Part shown: piece by piece, positions 11,052 to 22,142 of the stretch
Layout of the letters: each line of letters begins with the position of its first letter
Position numbering within the stretch: the stretch's first letter is position 1
Source of the DNA: Paulownia fortunei
Taxonomy: Eukaryota; Streptophyta; Magnoliopsida; Lamiales; Paulowniaceae
DNA length: 64,000 nucleotides
NCBI GenBank assembly: GCA_019321725.1
Contig: CM033122.1
Coordinates: 16,518,274 to 16,582,273, forward strand
Direction: 5' to 3'
Made by a program: the position numbers and the translations under genes
Notes under the pieces: generated by a model
Database searches by the model: none
What the model was told of the DNA's origin: nothing
The model's input: only the letters and a program-made list of their open reading frames with translations

Positions 11052-13095
11052 ATGTTTAGGAGAATAAGCCCACCTTCACGTCAAAGTAGAGACAGGAGCG
11101 CGATGAGGGATGGGAAAGAACTACGCGGCCAAGGCAGGGGTACCTCGGCCGCCATGCCCAGCCGAGGCGAGGGTGCCACGTTTGGGATTCCTTTCCCTAG
11201 AATGCCTCGGTCGGGCAACCTTAGAGTATGGGGAGTTTGAGTGCCATAAGGTTCGTTTGAGAGCCATGATAGTGATGGGGATCCTGACGATGATAGTCAG
11301 GGTGAGTCTGCCCCTAATGACTCATCAAGGTCAGGCGAGGATTCTTCTACTAGTGGCTCAGCAGTTGGGTACTATAGGGTGATGAGACCTGACTCCCTAA
11401 ATAGCATGGTGTCTACTTGATGTCACTTCGAAGAAGATTGGATTTGCCATCTTGTTTTAAGTTTATAATTCCATCTCCTGGATAGACTTAGGGAGCCCCC
11501 TTAGAATTACTTCACTGTTTATATATCTAGTTTTGCTTGTGGATTCTTGTTTTCTCCTTTTCCCTTTTTATTAGAGGTTACGCGTGCTTACAATCTTTGT
11601 GCAAGTCAATTAACTTCTAACTCTTACTCTTACTTCAAGGGATTTCATCATCATTTAAAGAAATTAGGACTTCCCGTGACTTTGAAAAGTTTTATTTCCC
11701 TTTTTAATTTTAGAAGAGCTGGGAGAGTTTTTCTATCATTTCTTTCCCTGCCCTGGGTATAGGTTCTTAGACGAAGTCACTTCTTCCCGGGGGATTGGAA
11801 TGAGAAGTTCTTTTACATTAAAGATAATGATTGGGGATTCCCCGTGAGTGGAGTAGATCTCTTTCTATTCCCATCCGTAGTTCGCATGAGGAGTTCATGA
11901 AGCAGTATGCAACTATTGGGTTGTTTGATCAGCCTTTCGATGTTAGCTAATTATTTTTTTCGGATAGTTGAATTTTTCATATTTCTTTGTATATTTTGGC
12001 TATGTATACTGGTTACTAATATGTTATTTTCTTTTCTCCAGGTAGAGTGTAAGATATGTTGACCATTAGGTCCCACTGGAGAAATAAACGCGATAAGATG
12101 AGGCAAGATCAAGTAGGCCTCCATCTAGGAGAGACAGAGATGAGCGGCGCTTCTTGCCCAAATGCACTAGAGGTGAACCCCAATCTTCTTCCCACTCAGT
12201 TGAGTGGACAGGCAATAGTGAGTCATGTAGGCCTCCTCATGTTCCTACTATGAGAAAGAGACTAAGAGGGGAGGCTGACAATTTTCTTCCGATGGAGAGT
12301 TCAGGCTCCAGCATATCCTCTCCTGGCGTTAATCGCCAGAAAGGGATTTAGTCGCTATGGGATACTTCAAACATACCTTTGGACTGGAGTAGGACTAGGA
12401 GCGCTATTTGTGAGGACGAACTCTGCAAGCTCGGCCAGTTACCTTCTTCCAGCCTGGACGCCTTATTGGCATAAGACTTAGCTAGGGTAAGCTTCTTATC
12501 TTAACTTTTCTTTTTACTTAGTTTATATTTCTTCTCTTGAAATTGATATTTTTTGCCTTTGTGTTTCTTCTGTCCTTTCTAGGCCTTAACGATTTCCACG
12601 GTTATGGTTTGCCATGTTTCTAGCCTGGAGGAGACAGCAGAGCACTCTGAGGCCGTGGTGAAGAAAAGGACTAAGGAGATTGCTCGTCATGAGAGAAAGA
12701 TGGCCGAAATGGCCAAGAGATTTAAGAAGCTAAAGTCCAAGTATGACCATGAGGTGAGGACGGGAGAGGGATTCCTACAGTCTCATGATAGGTCTAGCTT
12801 GCTTACCAGTAAGGAAGCTGCTATTACCGAGGTCTTCAAGGCCTCTGATGCTTTTGATGAGATGGTGCTTGACTAGGCCTCTGTGATTTATATCTGGACC
12901 ATACGCTACTGCAGATACATCATGAGAGAGTCTGGATGCTTTATTGAGAATAATGTGATATTGCTTAATCCCGAGGTATCAGATGATGATAAAGCTGAGA
13001 TCGTAGATCTTCACGACATCCCAAAGTCTTCAGCTGCGATAGAAAATCCTCAGGGTGAGCTGGAGGATGGAGCCCCCCAAGATAATGCCGCTTAG
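11052..13095 (+). pseudogene. Antisense extra ORF of the gypsy element (Transposase_28-like), degraded
   Basis: Read on the strand opposite to gag, as several open pieces. The 11547-11762 piece (FPFLLEVTRAYNLCASQLTS, then YFKGFHHHLKKLG and SLFNFRR) resembles the plant 'putative gypsy type transposon' family (Pfam Transposase_28). In a shifted frame just after 11762 a WNEKFFYIKDNDWGFP segment continues it. The 12604-12876 piece is Lys/Glu-rich and looks like a coiled coil (EIARHERKMAEMAKRFKKLK). The 12883-13095 piece is an acidic tail. Gaps may be introns or decay. The encoded function is unknown; the family is known only from its association with plant gypsy elements. The family call is from memory of the pattern, so moderate. 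Confidence 0.6.
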
Positions 13096-13422
13096 GGCTT
13101 TCAATATTTCTTTCTTCCCTCACATGTTTAGGGGTTTTGCTTTAGTTTTTCTAAACACATGTTAAATGCTTTTATTTGCTTTCTGCACATGTGGTGCTCT
13201 TTTTGTTCCGCCCTAGTAGGGCACGAACATTATGCTTCTATTATTTCTATTTTCTACTATATGACATAAATAATTTAGACTTTCAATCCTTTGTGTTTTA
13301 TCTTGTTTCCTCACATATGTTATGATTTTGTGAGACTATATCGTCTCAGTGGGTACAGAAGTTAACTCATAGTAACGTTACATCTTCACAAGCAAGGCTT
13401 AGTGATATGCCTAGGTTGGCTG

Positions 13423-13637
13423 TAGTCTAATGCTTATGGGATTGTACGTGTGGGATAGCGCAGAACCATTGCTTAGGGGACTGTCAGGTACCCGGGATGT
13501 ACACGTAGCCATTGCTTAGGGGACTATCAGGTGCGCGGGATATGCACATAACCATTGCTTAGGGGACTGCCCGATGCCTACGATGTACACATGGCCATCC
13601 CTTAGGGGTCTATTCATGTTGTTGTCTGCCTGTTAGT
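13423..13637. repeat. 43-bp tandem minisatellite, 4-5 copies
   Basis: The phrase CCATTGCTTAGGGGACT starts at 13466, 13509 and 13552, and a variant starts at 13595: an exact 43-bp spacing. A degenerate earlier copy starts near 13423. Inner words (CGGGATGTACACGTAG) vary between copies. It sits inside the gypsy element between the antisense ORF and protease. Confidence 0.92.
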
Positions 13638-13948
13638 TCATTGATTTCCTAGGCCCTAAGGGCACCAAGTTTTTCAGACATATAATGTAAACACCCAATG
13701 AGTTAATAGCAATAATGTAGAGAGCAATAGATATAGAGAAATAATTTCATAGTCAATACAAAATGTATATCTCCTAAACATAAGGAGACCTAGGAAAACC
13801 AATATAAATAATAGAGATAAATTGTTTAAACATCGCATGGCTGAAAACTATTTAAGTAGCTCAAAGGCTCAAAAAGCAATGACTGGTAGAATGGGTTGCA
13901 TGCATCTTTAGGGCTTGCTACTGCTCTCTCCAGGACCCTTCGCCTTCT

Positions 13949-14475
13949 TTAGTGTGGTACCATAACATTCCCTGGCGAGCTATCCCCTTCCATTTCTCCC
14001 ACTCTAGTGGCTATTGGGAATTTAACCTTCATATGAATAGTGGAAGCTATTGCTCTGAATTGGTTCATACTGGGTCTTCCTAATATCATGTTGTATGCTG
14101 AAGGATTTTTCACCACTAGGAACCTCACAAGCTTAGTGGTTCTGTGCAGCCCGTGTAATCCCAGCATCATGGCAACGTCACCTCTTCTAATCCATTCACC
14201 ACCTCTCCAGTGGAGCCGACTGGGACTACTTGGGATTGGTCCACTTTTAGCTTTTGGAAAGCATCATAGAAAATGATATCCACCGCATTTTCGCCATCTA
14301 CCAAAACTCTCTTTACCAAGAAATCTGATAGCATCACAGAGACAACAATGGCGTCAGCTTGTTGTGCGGCAACAAGATTAATGTCATGTGCCCCAAAAGT
14401 TATTGCCATGTTCTTTTCGTGAATCATGTTAAGCACCCTGAGCTTCAGAAAGATTTGAAAACTTTTTTCTGCCAA
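13949..14475 (-). pseudogene. Gypsy aspartic protease remnant
   Basis: The 14167-14475 frame contains NMAITFGAHDINLV, then DAIVVSVMLSDFLVKRVLVD and AVDIIFYDAFQKL. This matches the retroviral-type protease of Tat-like gypsy elements (family pattern VLVD-G-SSADIL). The 13949-14170 frame continues with RFLVVKNPSAYNMILGRPSM and MKVKFPI, the family's C-terminal half. The Asp is kept, but the following small residues are altered (DGENAVD) and a frameshift separates the halves. Confidence 0.78.
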
Positions 14476-15242
14476 CTCCTTATGGTAAGCCCTTAACGCA
14501 CTTCTCGTGTCCCTACCGTCAGGCCCTTTTTATATGGCATTTATCATCCCAACAAATGGTCTTATCATTCATCTTGCCTTTGATTCCTACTTAGTTATCC
14601 AGAGTGTAAATCTCCAGTACGCGATGGGTCCTGAGTTGGGCGATTTATTGATGACGCTGGTTAACAAATTCCTTCAGATATTCTATTTGATTAATTTTCC
14701 GATCTATTTCTTCATATGGAAGCATTATTCCATAATATGGCCCTTATCACGATGAAAGTGGCAGTACTTGTTGGAGTTTTCTTGTTGGGGATTATCCTTT
14801 AGCTTTTTGAGAGGCTCTATAATGCCTTGTCTCTATGCGGTAAGTAGCACTTCAGTGATTGGAGAGCTCAAGGGGGGTATACTGGCGATAGTCAGACGTA
14901 GGCTAATGTTGCTCTATTTTCTTGAAGCTGGACTTTCGTACTCCCTCTGCTTCCTCTTGATCCCACTTTTGGGTGTGTTGCTTCCTCAATATGTATATAC
15001 TTCTACGTATGAAATAAAAGTCCTTTCAAGGACGTTAGCAGTTTTCTAGTAATTGACTGCTTAAGTCTTCCCTGATGGAGGTTCTACTGCAATATGCATG
15101 CTAAGAGCTCATGGCGGATATGTTGTACCTCATTGACTGCTTCGATGAAGCGCTGCACATATTCACGCAAAGTTTTGCCCTCATTCTGCTTGATCGTGAA
15201 GATATGAGCAATGGTCTTATGGCACTTTTAGTTTATAGAGAA

Positions 15243-15961
15243 TTAATACATGAAGCTTTTAGCAAGTTGCTCCATCCCGGTGATAGATCCTGTTGGCAGC
15301 TGATTGAACCATGTCAATGCTCTTTTCGTAAGTGTTGTGCGAAAGACCTTGCAATACGCTACATTGCTCATGTCGTATAAGTCTGCCTTGGTATAGAATT
15401 TGTCCAAGTGATCCTGTGGGTCGTCTGCTTCGTCGTATTCCCGGAAGTTTAAAGTCCTTGTCCCTAGAAGTAAAGGTTCAGCCAAAATGTTAGTAGCGAA
15501 TGGGCTCATTGTATGCTGTATCACTGCTAGAGATCGGGTACTGCCACTCAAGAAGGTTGGAGTGATGAGGAGTGCATGATTCTTCTATCCTCACTTGCCT
15601 AGGTATTAGTTATTAGCTCTAAGAAACATTGTCGTTGATCATCTCTTTAGGCACTTCTTCTCTCTTTCTTCCTACTTTCTCTCCATGCGATTCTTCTACC
15701 TCTGTTTGGCGTGAGCCTTCTCCTTGTTGTGAGGGCTGGAAGCGATGATCAACCTGGTGTTCGGCGAGGTTTTAGACTATCGTCTTGGCTACTCCTTTTG
15801 CGGTGGTGTCTTCCAGTAGAGCCCATAGCTCCTCCTACTTAAGTCGAACCTCCTCGTCCTAGCGTGGGCCTCCTGCTGGGGGCTCCTCTATTGTTGTCTG
15901 CTCCATGCTCTGGTGGAGCTCCTTGTGTCTTGGTTTCTCTAGCTCTTGTGCATGTCTGCAT
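15243..15961 (-). pseudogene. Gypsy gag remnant
   Basis: The core frame (15243-15551) reads PFATNILAEPLLLGTRTLNF, then DDPQDHLDKFYTKADLYDMS, then AYCKVFRTTLTKRALTWFNQ and LPTGSI. This is the Retrotrans_gag capsid signature of plant Ty3-gypsy elements. A Met codon at 15961-15959 begins a hydrophilic N-terminal region in another frame, so frameshifts intervene. A TGGTGCTGTTATATAGGA-like stretch (complement of 15980-16000) may be a decayed primer site, but it lies about 30 nt from the LTR. Confidence 0.82.
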
Positions 15962-16030
15962 TCTCAATGTTATGGTGGGGATTCCTATATAACAGCACCA
16001 AAAGGATGATGTTATTTTTATATACTAAAG

Positions 16031-16450
16031 TGTGTCAACGAATCCTTGACACGTGTCCATAAACTCACAATTTCTAAAGATGGGTTTCCTGCCTACAACG
16101 TGAATAGACGATGAGAAGGACCCTATGGTTGTCCTAGGAAAACTCCTCTAATGTCTAAGTCAGTAAATATACAAAATAATAAGTACTAACTCAAATCGTA
16201 AAATAAAATTGTATACATTATAAGTGTGGAGATTAAGGCTATTTATACTTGTTCATTTTGGGACATGAGTCTCTCGGGTCTTTAATATAATGTTAGCCTC
16301 GTGAGCTTGATTACCCTGTCAGGCGAATGCTTTGTATCTCTAACTCGTTTGGACCTTTTATTGGACTTGAATTATCAACTTGCACCTAAATCTGAATTAT
16401 TTATTTATTGGACTAAAATAAAAATAAAATACATAGAATTTTCATACACA
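16031..16450 (-). repeat. Gypsy 5' LTR (right copy)
   Basis: It starts TGTGTCAACGAATCCTTGAC and ends TTTTCATACACA. It is the partner of 10394-10825. On the minus strand it precedes gag, so it is the 5' LTR. Confidence 0.87.
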
Positions 16451-19400
16451 TCACTTATCAAACTCTAAAATGTCTCATCAATTATCACCTATTGTCATCA
16501 CAATAAATTCTTTATTATGTCCAATTTTTTTATCACTTTTCAAGTATCATTTTTAAATAGTATCACAATAACAGAGTTCTTCATAAAATTTATTTCTAAA
16601 ATGATAAAACTAAAGTTTATTAATTTTTAGTGTGAGATAAGAATTATAAACCACAATAATACAAAATTCTCATTATTAAATCCAGCACTAACCATAAATA
16701 AAAGATTATGTGATTTAAGTTACAAGCTATCACCAGCTACAAGTTTAGCAGCCGTATTGTTGCAAATATGGATGACTTCTAAAATTTAAAATTAGAATAA
16801 CAACTTAGACAAGATTCAAACTTCATTGTCAAAAGGAAGGAGTTGGTTAAAATGATTAGTTGAGATGCAACTATTTCAAGCAAGTGATGAGTGTTTGGAA
16901 ATGACCCGGCTTCATATTATACGCAATGTTTTACCTTTTTTACCTCACTTTTTTTATCTGGTCTCTTCGTATCTTGACTTGGGCAAAAAGGACGAGATTC
17001 AAAAGTGAAAAAAGTTTACAGTAGATACTTACATATTCAAAACTAAGGACGGACTACAATTTCCTCCTTGAATAAATAAGGCGCCGTTAGTATTGGGGGA
17101 GTTTCTTCAATTGAGTAAATTAGATAAATTAATAATTTCTAAATCAAACGAAGATGAAATTTTTATCACTAGATTGACCGCAGCCCATACTATATATATC
17201 ATTTTTGGTGAATGATTTTTTTGTAAGTAATAAATAAAGTCAGTTAATTGTCATTTGTGTTGAGTTGTAATAACTTGTTTCGGTAACAAATTAAAATTCT
17301 AAAAGCTACTATATATTGTAAAATAATATATATATAATTAAAATAGAAAGAACTTAATAATGATGAGATATAATTAGTTGTTGTCCTTCCTATAAATTCA
17401 ATAAAACAATGATATGATATTATGTTTCAAGTATTCAGCATTTGACGAAGACAGTTTCAGCAGTCACTTTCTAGTTGAAAAAACCAAGGCCAGGCTATGA
17501 GGTTGACACTTAGCTACTATTTCTATAAGGAAGTTTCCTTGTAAAACTGAACGAAAGCTTTTACTTAAAATCCAATCGGAAAAAAAATAGAAAATAAAAA
17601 AAATCCTATTTTTAGCTTCGATCTGAAAAAAAAAAATCAAGTTCGGTAAGTAAATTTTGGACTTTAGTCTTTAAGATGATTTCGATTGATTAATTAATTT
17701 CATTACTCTTTTTCAACCACTTGGTCGGGGTTATAAGAGAGTGAGGTAAGATTGGGAAGAAAAATCTAAGTATGTGTGAACTTATTCTTAACTCCCACTT
17801 AGACTAATGGGATTGTTCGTCGGCACAAGGAACGTACATGTTAGTCTCTTACTAAATCATTTTTAAGGTCATAATCAAGGGACAAATATCTTGATTTTTA
17901 GAAATAATTTACACATGAGTTTGTAATTATTTGAAGAGAATATATATATATATAGTTGTAGAGACGAAATTTTTTAGACGAAAAATAAAAAACATATATA
18001 AAGATCAGTTGTTATTTTCCTTAATACTATCCAAAAAAAAAAATTAAGTCCTTTTCATAGTGTATTTAAACGCGGTACAATATTAAAGTTATTTTGAATA
18101 ATATGTGTTAAGTAATAAGACTTTTTTTATTTCGTCACAATAATTCATTTTCACAAATTTAATAGTGGTATGAATTTTTTCGAAATCGTCAAGCTTAATA
18201 ATTAATGACAAAATAAATATAATTACTATGTTCAAATCTTGTCATTGGGTCATTGAGTTATCCACTATACACGTGATATTAAAAATTTAACACCAATAAC
18301 TTAGAAATACTTCTTGCCGGTATTAAATTTTTAAAAATTATTATTGAGATAAAAAAAATCTTATTACTTAATATACATAATTCATGATAATTTTAATATT
18401 TTCATTTAATATCTTTGCACTAATATTAGTTGTTTTTTCTGTAATAATTTGTTTTTTAAGTGGATTTAATACACATAATGTTACATAAGTTGCGTGGATT
18501 GACCACTAACCTAATAACCACCATGCTTCTAACAAAGTTCAAAGTAATAATAAATTAATTTGAGTGTTCCCATTGATCTTATAGTTATAAAAATGAAAAA
18601 AAGGAGAAGAGGAAGAAAAATGGCACAAACGCATCGTCATGACCATCATATTGTGCAATTTTAAGATATTGACTATGAAAATAAAGCGTATGCTGCAAGC
18701 ATATTATAATAAACAACGTGGTTGGAAAATCCACATGGAAGTTAACATATATATATAGATAGATATATAGATAGATAGATATATGTTGGTGTAACCAATA
18801 GATGGAAAGAATATGTATAGGCAATAGCCCCAAAAGTGTATAAACTAAGAAAAAGATTTTAATTAGTTAGAACCTCTAACTAATATTTTAACATATTGTG
18901 TATTATCTCGTATTAAATATTATAATTTAAAGGCACGAGCTTGGCAAAATATTAAATAAAAAAAAAAGCCTAAAATCAAGAACATTTCTAGAACAGAGAA
19001 CAGAAAAACATCAAGGTAACTTCAGCAAGAAGTGATTCATCCAACAAACATTTCCCTTTCATGAGAGGGACACTACCATCACCTAATACACAATTATTCA
19101 AGTTCAAATAACTGATTATCTCATTTTTCTCAAAGATTCAAAAGGAAAAGTAGCTAGCAAGGCCACTAACTTCAATCTTTTCCTTCTTGTTGGAAGCAAA
19201 AGCAAAAGCCAATTGAATTACATATAAAATTGACCACCAGGGTGATACCTAGGTGGTGGCTCATGACTAGTCACAACAAGGTTATGGGTTGAAATTAATT
19301 TGTGGTATTAATTTATTTATCAGATATATTTGTGATGAAAGGCTTTAGTTTGAGTGGCATTTTGATGACGAACTTTTACTTTCCGTAGTAGTTATGAATT

Positions 19401-19600
19401 AATTCAGACATTTTACAGCAATACAAGACTCTTAAAATCAAGTCGAAGACGAATTACTACACTAGTCGCCCTACGGTACCTTTTATTTATCAAACAAAAA
19501 AATAAAGAGAGAGAGAGAGAGAGAGAGAAAAGAAAAACAAAAAAATAAAAAGAAAGGTTTAACTCTAAAAATTTTGAAAATATGCCCTCCATGCAACATG
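16451..19600. other. Intergenic region upstream of the MYB gene
   Basis: No coding signature is seen on either strand over about 3.1 kb. A TAGA/TATA microsatellite lies at about 18745-18785 and an AG run at 19507-19528. A weak SINE-like box pair may lie near 19235-19290 but is not supported. The proximal part presumably carries the MYB promoter. Confidence 0.6.
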
Positions 19601-19608
19601 TATATAAA
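19601..19608 (+). promoter_or_regulatory. TATA box of the MYB gene
   Basis: TATATAAA lies 88 bp upstream of the MYB start codon, a normal distance for a plant promoter with a short 5'UTR. The AG microsatellite at 19507-19528 lies just upstream. Confidence 0.7.
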
Positions 19609-19688
19609 ACCCCATTATCTTTTCCTGCTTTGGCTGCCCTTGTTTAATCTCCTCACTTTCATTGCTTCTCCATATTTTCTTCAGAGAA

Positions 19689-20758
19689 ATGAGATCTCCC
19701 AGCAATAGTACTGACATTGATGGATTAAAGAAAGGGCCATGGACACCAGAAGAGGATCAAAAGCTGATTGATTATATTCAGAAGCATGGCCAAGGCAGTT
19801 GGCAATTGCTCCCAAAAAAAGCAGGCCTCAACAGGTGTGGGAAGAGCTGCAGATTGAGGTGGACTAATTACCTCAGGCCGGATATTAAACGGGGGAACTT
19901 CTCATCAGACGAAGAGCAAACGATCATCGATCTCCATTCAGTTCTTGGCAACAAGTATATACACAAATTATTTCCTGATCTATTTCTCCTAATTCTTGTA
20001 TCTTTCTTTTTATTTTCTGATTGTTTTGCCCAAGACTTTTTCTTTCACTGTTTGATCGAATGGACACGTCGTGTTTTTCCTTGTTTATCAACAGGTGGTC
20101 GACGATTGCAAACCGTCTGCCAGGCAGAACAGACAATGAGATCAAAAATTTCTGGAATACACACCTCAGGAAAAGGCTTCTCCGGTCAGGCATTGATCCC
20201 AAAACTCACCAGCCTATAACTGATCTCAAAGCCCTCCTTAATCTTCATCCCATGTTGCCAACTTCCAATTTGAGCAGTCTGATGAATACTCCCCTGGAAA
20301 ATCTTGCCAAGATTCAGATCCTCCGCAATATACTGCAAGTTCTGAGGACTTATCCATTGCCAACTTCCTTAGGGGGATCAGAAACTCTTAGCCAATTTGG
20401 TGGATTTTTTGATGGGATATTAAACCCTTTACAAGCTTCATCTATGGTTACAAATGCGGAAACTATTGAGCCACTTCCCAGTGGTTATCAACCCTTTTTC
20501 GACTCTTATGGAATGATCCCTGAACTTCTAGACAGCAAAAACAATGGCATGATTAGCAGCACAGGCAAGACTAACCCAGAATATTGTTCCTCTGGCAACC
20601 AAGCCCACAGTGTTGTTAACTTCGACCAAATTCCAAAGTATAACGAATTGTTCGCATCTGACAAGTATGATGATATCTGGGGTGCAGTAATGGATGATGA
20701 AGCCATTAGTTCTTGCTGGAAAGATGTTTTTAATGAATCATTTTCTGCATCTTTGTAA
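19689..20758 (+). CDS. R2R3-MYB transcription factor (MYB53/92/93-like)
   Basis: Predicted nuclear DNA-binding regulator of 309 aa. Coding exons are 19689-19954 and 20095-20758. The 140-bp intron has a GTATAT donor and CAG acceptor, and splicing rebuilds a continuous R3 repeat. R2 (about residues 14-64) has Trp 18, 38 and 58. R3 (about 66-115) has Phe 71 in the usual first position, then Trp 90 and 109. The start is the first ATG after the TATA box; the in-frame codon at 19662 is TTG. The bHLH-binding signature of R3 is absent, so partnership with bHLH proteins is unlikely. After the MYB domain come [19 protein letters not shown] and [15 protein letters not shown], resembling the subgroup of Arabidopsis MYB53/92/93, regulators of root suberin. 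The usual intron inside R2 (after KKAG) is missing. The C-terminus is acidic ([11 protein letters not shown]), a plausible activation region. The MYB call is certain; the subgroup is moderate. Confidence 0.95.
19955..20094 (+). other. Intron of the MYB gene
   Basis: This 140-bp, T-rich intron runs from GTATATACAC to TTTATCAACAG. It interrupts the Lys codon of LGNKW in R3 after its second base, the classical second-intron position of plant R2R3-MYB genes. Reading through it gives a false protein that stops early. Confidence 0.93.
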
Positions 20759-21780
20759 ATGTATAGTGCCATTTATTTGTACAGTTTTGTGTTTCTTGGT
20801 TTTAGGTATGCAGTTAGGCTTTAGTTCGTTGAGAGAATTCAATTCGATAAACTTTTGTTTTGTGCTCATGTATATATATGGAAATATAATTTTTTGTTTT
20901 TGCTTTTTTCTTTTTCTTCTCTCTCTCTCTCTCTTCATCTCCTTGCACTAAGATAACAAGAATCTTGCTTCCCATAGAACACATACAAACATTTACCAAC
21001 TTCCAAGTTGGAGCAGTTAAAATTCAAGCACAGGTTGTCACTGGGGACTAGTGTTATGGAAACTTCCCATAGCTTGTTTTAAGTTAAATAATTTGTATGT
21101 TGGCCCAAAAAATCAAGCACGTGTCAGCATGTTGGGTGAAATACAGCAAATTTTTCTAGTATTTTCCCATCCTCCATTGACAAATGACGATGAATTATAA
21201 GACGTAGATTAAATTTCCCATTCATTCTAACTAAAGGAAAATGTAATTGAATTAAAGATAACATTATTAAAAAAAAAAACTAGGGGCTTTTTTGTCATTT
21301 CAAGAGGCAACATTGATGCCATACCAATACCATTAGAAATAAATGCTCACTAGATAATGACAGCATTTCTTGCAACTTAAGAGGTGAAAAGGAGACGAAA
21401 ATATTCACAGTAATGATCTGATATTCCATAATTTGGATGCTAAGGTCTTTCAATTCGATTTGCTCTTGAGGATTTGTCAAAATATTTATTTAAGAAATAT
21501 AGCTTTTGGTTGAAAAAACTTAGTTGTTTGAAGTTTACAAGAAGACTAAATCATTTTTTCATTTGTCAAAAGAAAACTGACTTTTACAGTGTTGCAAAAT
21601 GGAGAAATAAAAATGAGATAATGCCTTCAAAAGATAATTAAACTTAGTTATATAGAGAAAAACAATTAAAAAAATCGCCTCTATTTTCCTTTCCTTTACC
21701 ACTCATTTTTTTTTTTTTTTCTCTCTTTTTCTTTCTCTCTATTCATGCGGTCATTGAAAAGGAAGGATAAGTACCAGAGG
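20759..21780. other. MYB 3' flank, no further gene
   Basis: Presumed 3'UTR and intergenic sequence. No canonical AATAAA was found close to the stop. A CT run lies at 20919-20934. Nothing coding is seen. Confidence 0.6.
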
Positions 21781-22056
21781 GGGTAGAGAGTGATGGGAGC
21801 AAAAGTGTAAGAGGAACAAGGTGGAGGCTGCAGAGAGGAAAGGTTGTCCAGCAGAGATGAAAGAGAGGGATACTGCAACGGGAGAGAGGCCGGATGGAGA
21901 CACAAGAGAAGGGGGACAGAAGAGAGGTTCCAGGACAATGGGAAGAGAAACAGATAGATACAGAGATACAGAGATAGGGATAGGAGAAAGCGGAAAAGAG
22001 GAGGGAATGGGAAGGAAAGGGGAGGGAGTAAGAGACAGGAGGAAGGGGAGAGCTTA
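21781..22056. repeat. Polypurine/polypyrimidine tract
   Basis: For more than 230 bp the plus strand is almost entirely A and G (AGAGAG, GGAAAGG and GAGATA words with few pyrimidines). A T-rich/CT stretch lies just before it (21705-21740). The open frames on both strands here are composition artefacts. Such tracts can form triplex (H-) DNA. Confidence 0.8.
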
Positions 22057-22062
22057 TGGTTG

Positions 22063-22142
22063 AAGGTGAAATTCATAATAATACATTTCATAATAATATA
22101 TTTCATAATTTTGAGAAATGTATTGTTATGAATTTCACCTTG
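22063..22142. repeat. Short hairpin / foldback
   Basis: AAGGTGAAATTCATAA at the left and TTATGAATTTCACCTT at the right are near-perfect inverses. Both are extended inward by AATACATTTC/GAAATGTATT, with about 25 bp of ATAATATATTTC-type sequence between. It begins where the purine tract ends. It may be a tiny MITE or a breakpoint structure. Confidence 0.8.

Larger units (their letters stand above)
10394..16450 (-). mobile_element. Ty3-gypsy LTR retrotransposon (probable Tat lineage), lacking RT/integrase
   Basis: The element is read on the minus strand from the right LTR. Gag and protease remnants follow, then a 43-bp minisatellite, then an opposite-strand ORF remnant next to the left LTR. No reverse transcriptase, RNase H or integrase signature is visible between protease (ends about 13949) and the left LTR. 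An antisense extra ORF near the 3' LTR is known from Tat-lineage plant elements such as Grande, hence the lineage guess. The 5-bp flanks (TGAGG left, TCACT right) do not match, so the ends may derive from recombination between elements. Confidence 0.78.

Noticed and set aside
13423..13637. Possible CRISPR-like array
   Set aside because: The repeats are contiguous 43-bp minisatellite units with no distinct spacers, inside a plant retrotransposon.
19225..19300. SINE-like box pair near the MYB promoter (TAGGTGGTGGCTC and GGGTTGAAATT)
   Set aside because: Box B lacks the conserved TTCGA core, and there is no tail or target duplication, so it is too weak to annotate.
19662..20219. 185-codon open frame through the MYB first exon and intron
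   Set aside because: Its first codon is TTG, and it reads through a 140-bp GT-AG intron. The spliced frame restores the R3 repeat.
21696..22106. Overlapping open frames on both strands (136 and 80 codons)
   Set aside because: They are produced by the purine-rich tract. They have no domain and only low-complexity Leu/Ser/Pro or Arg/Glu/Gly composition.
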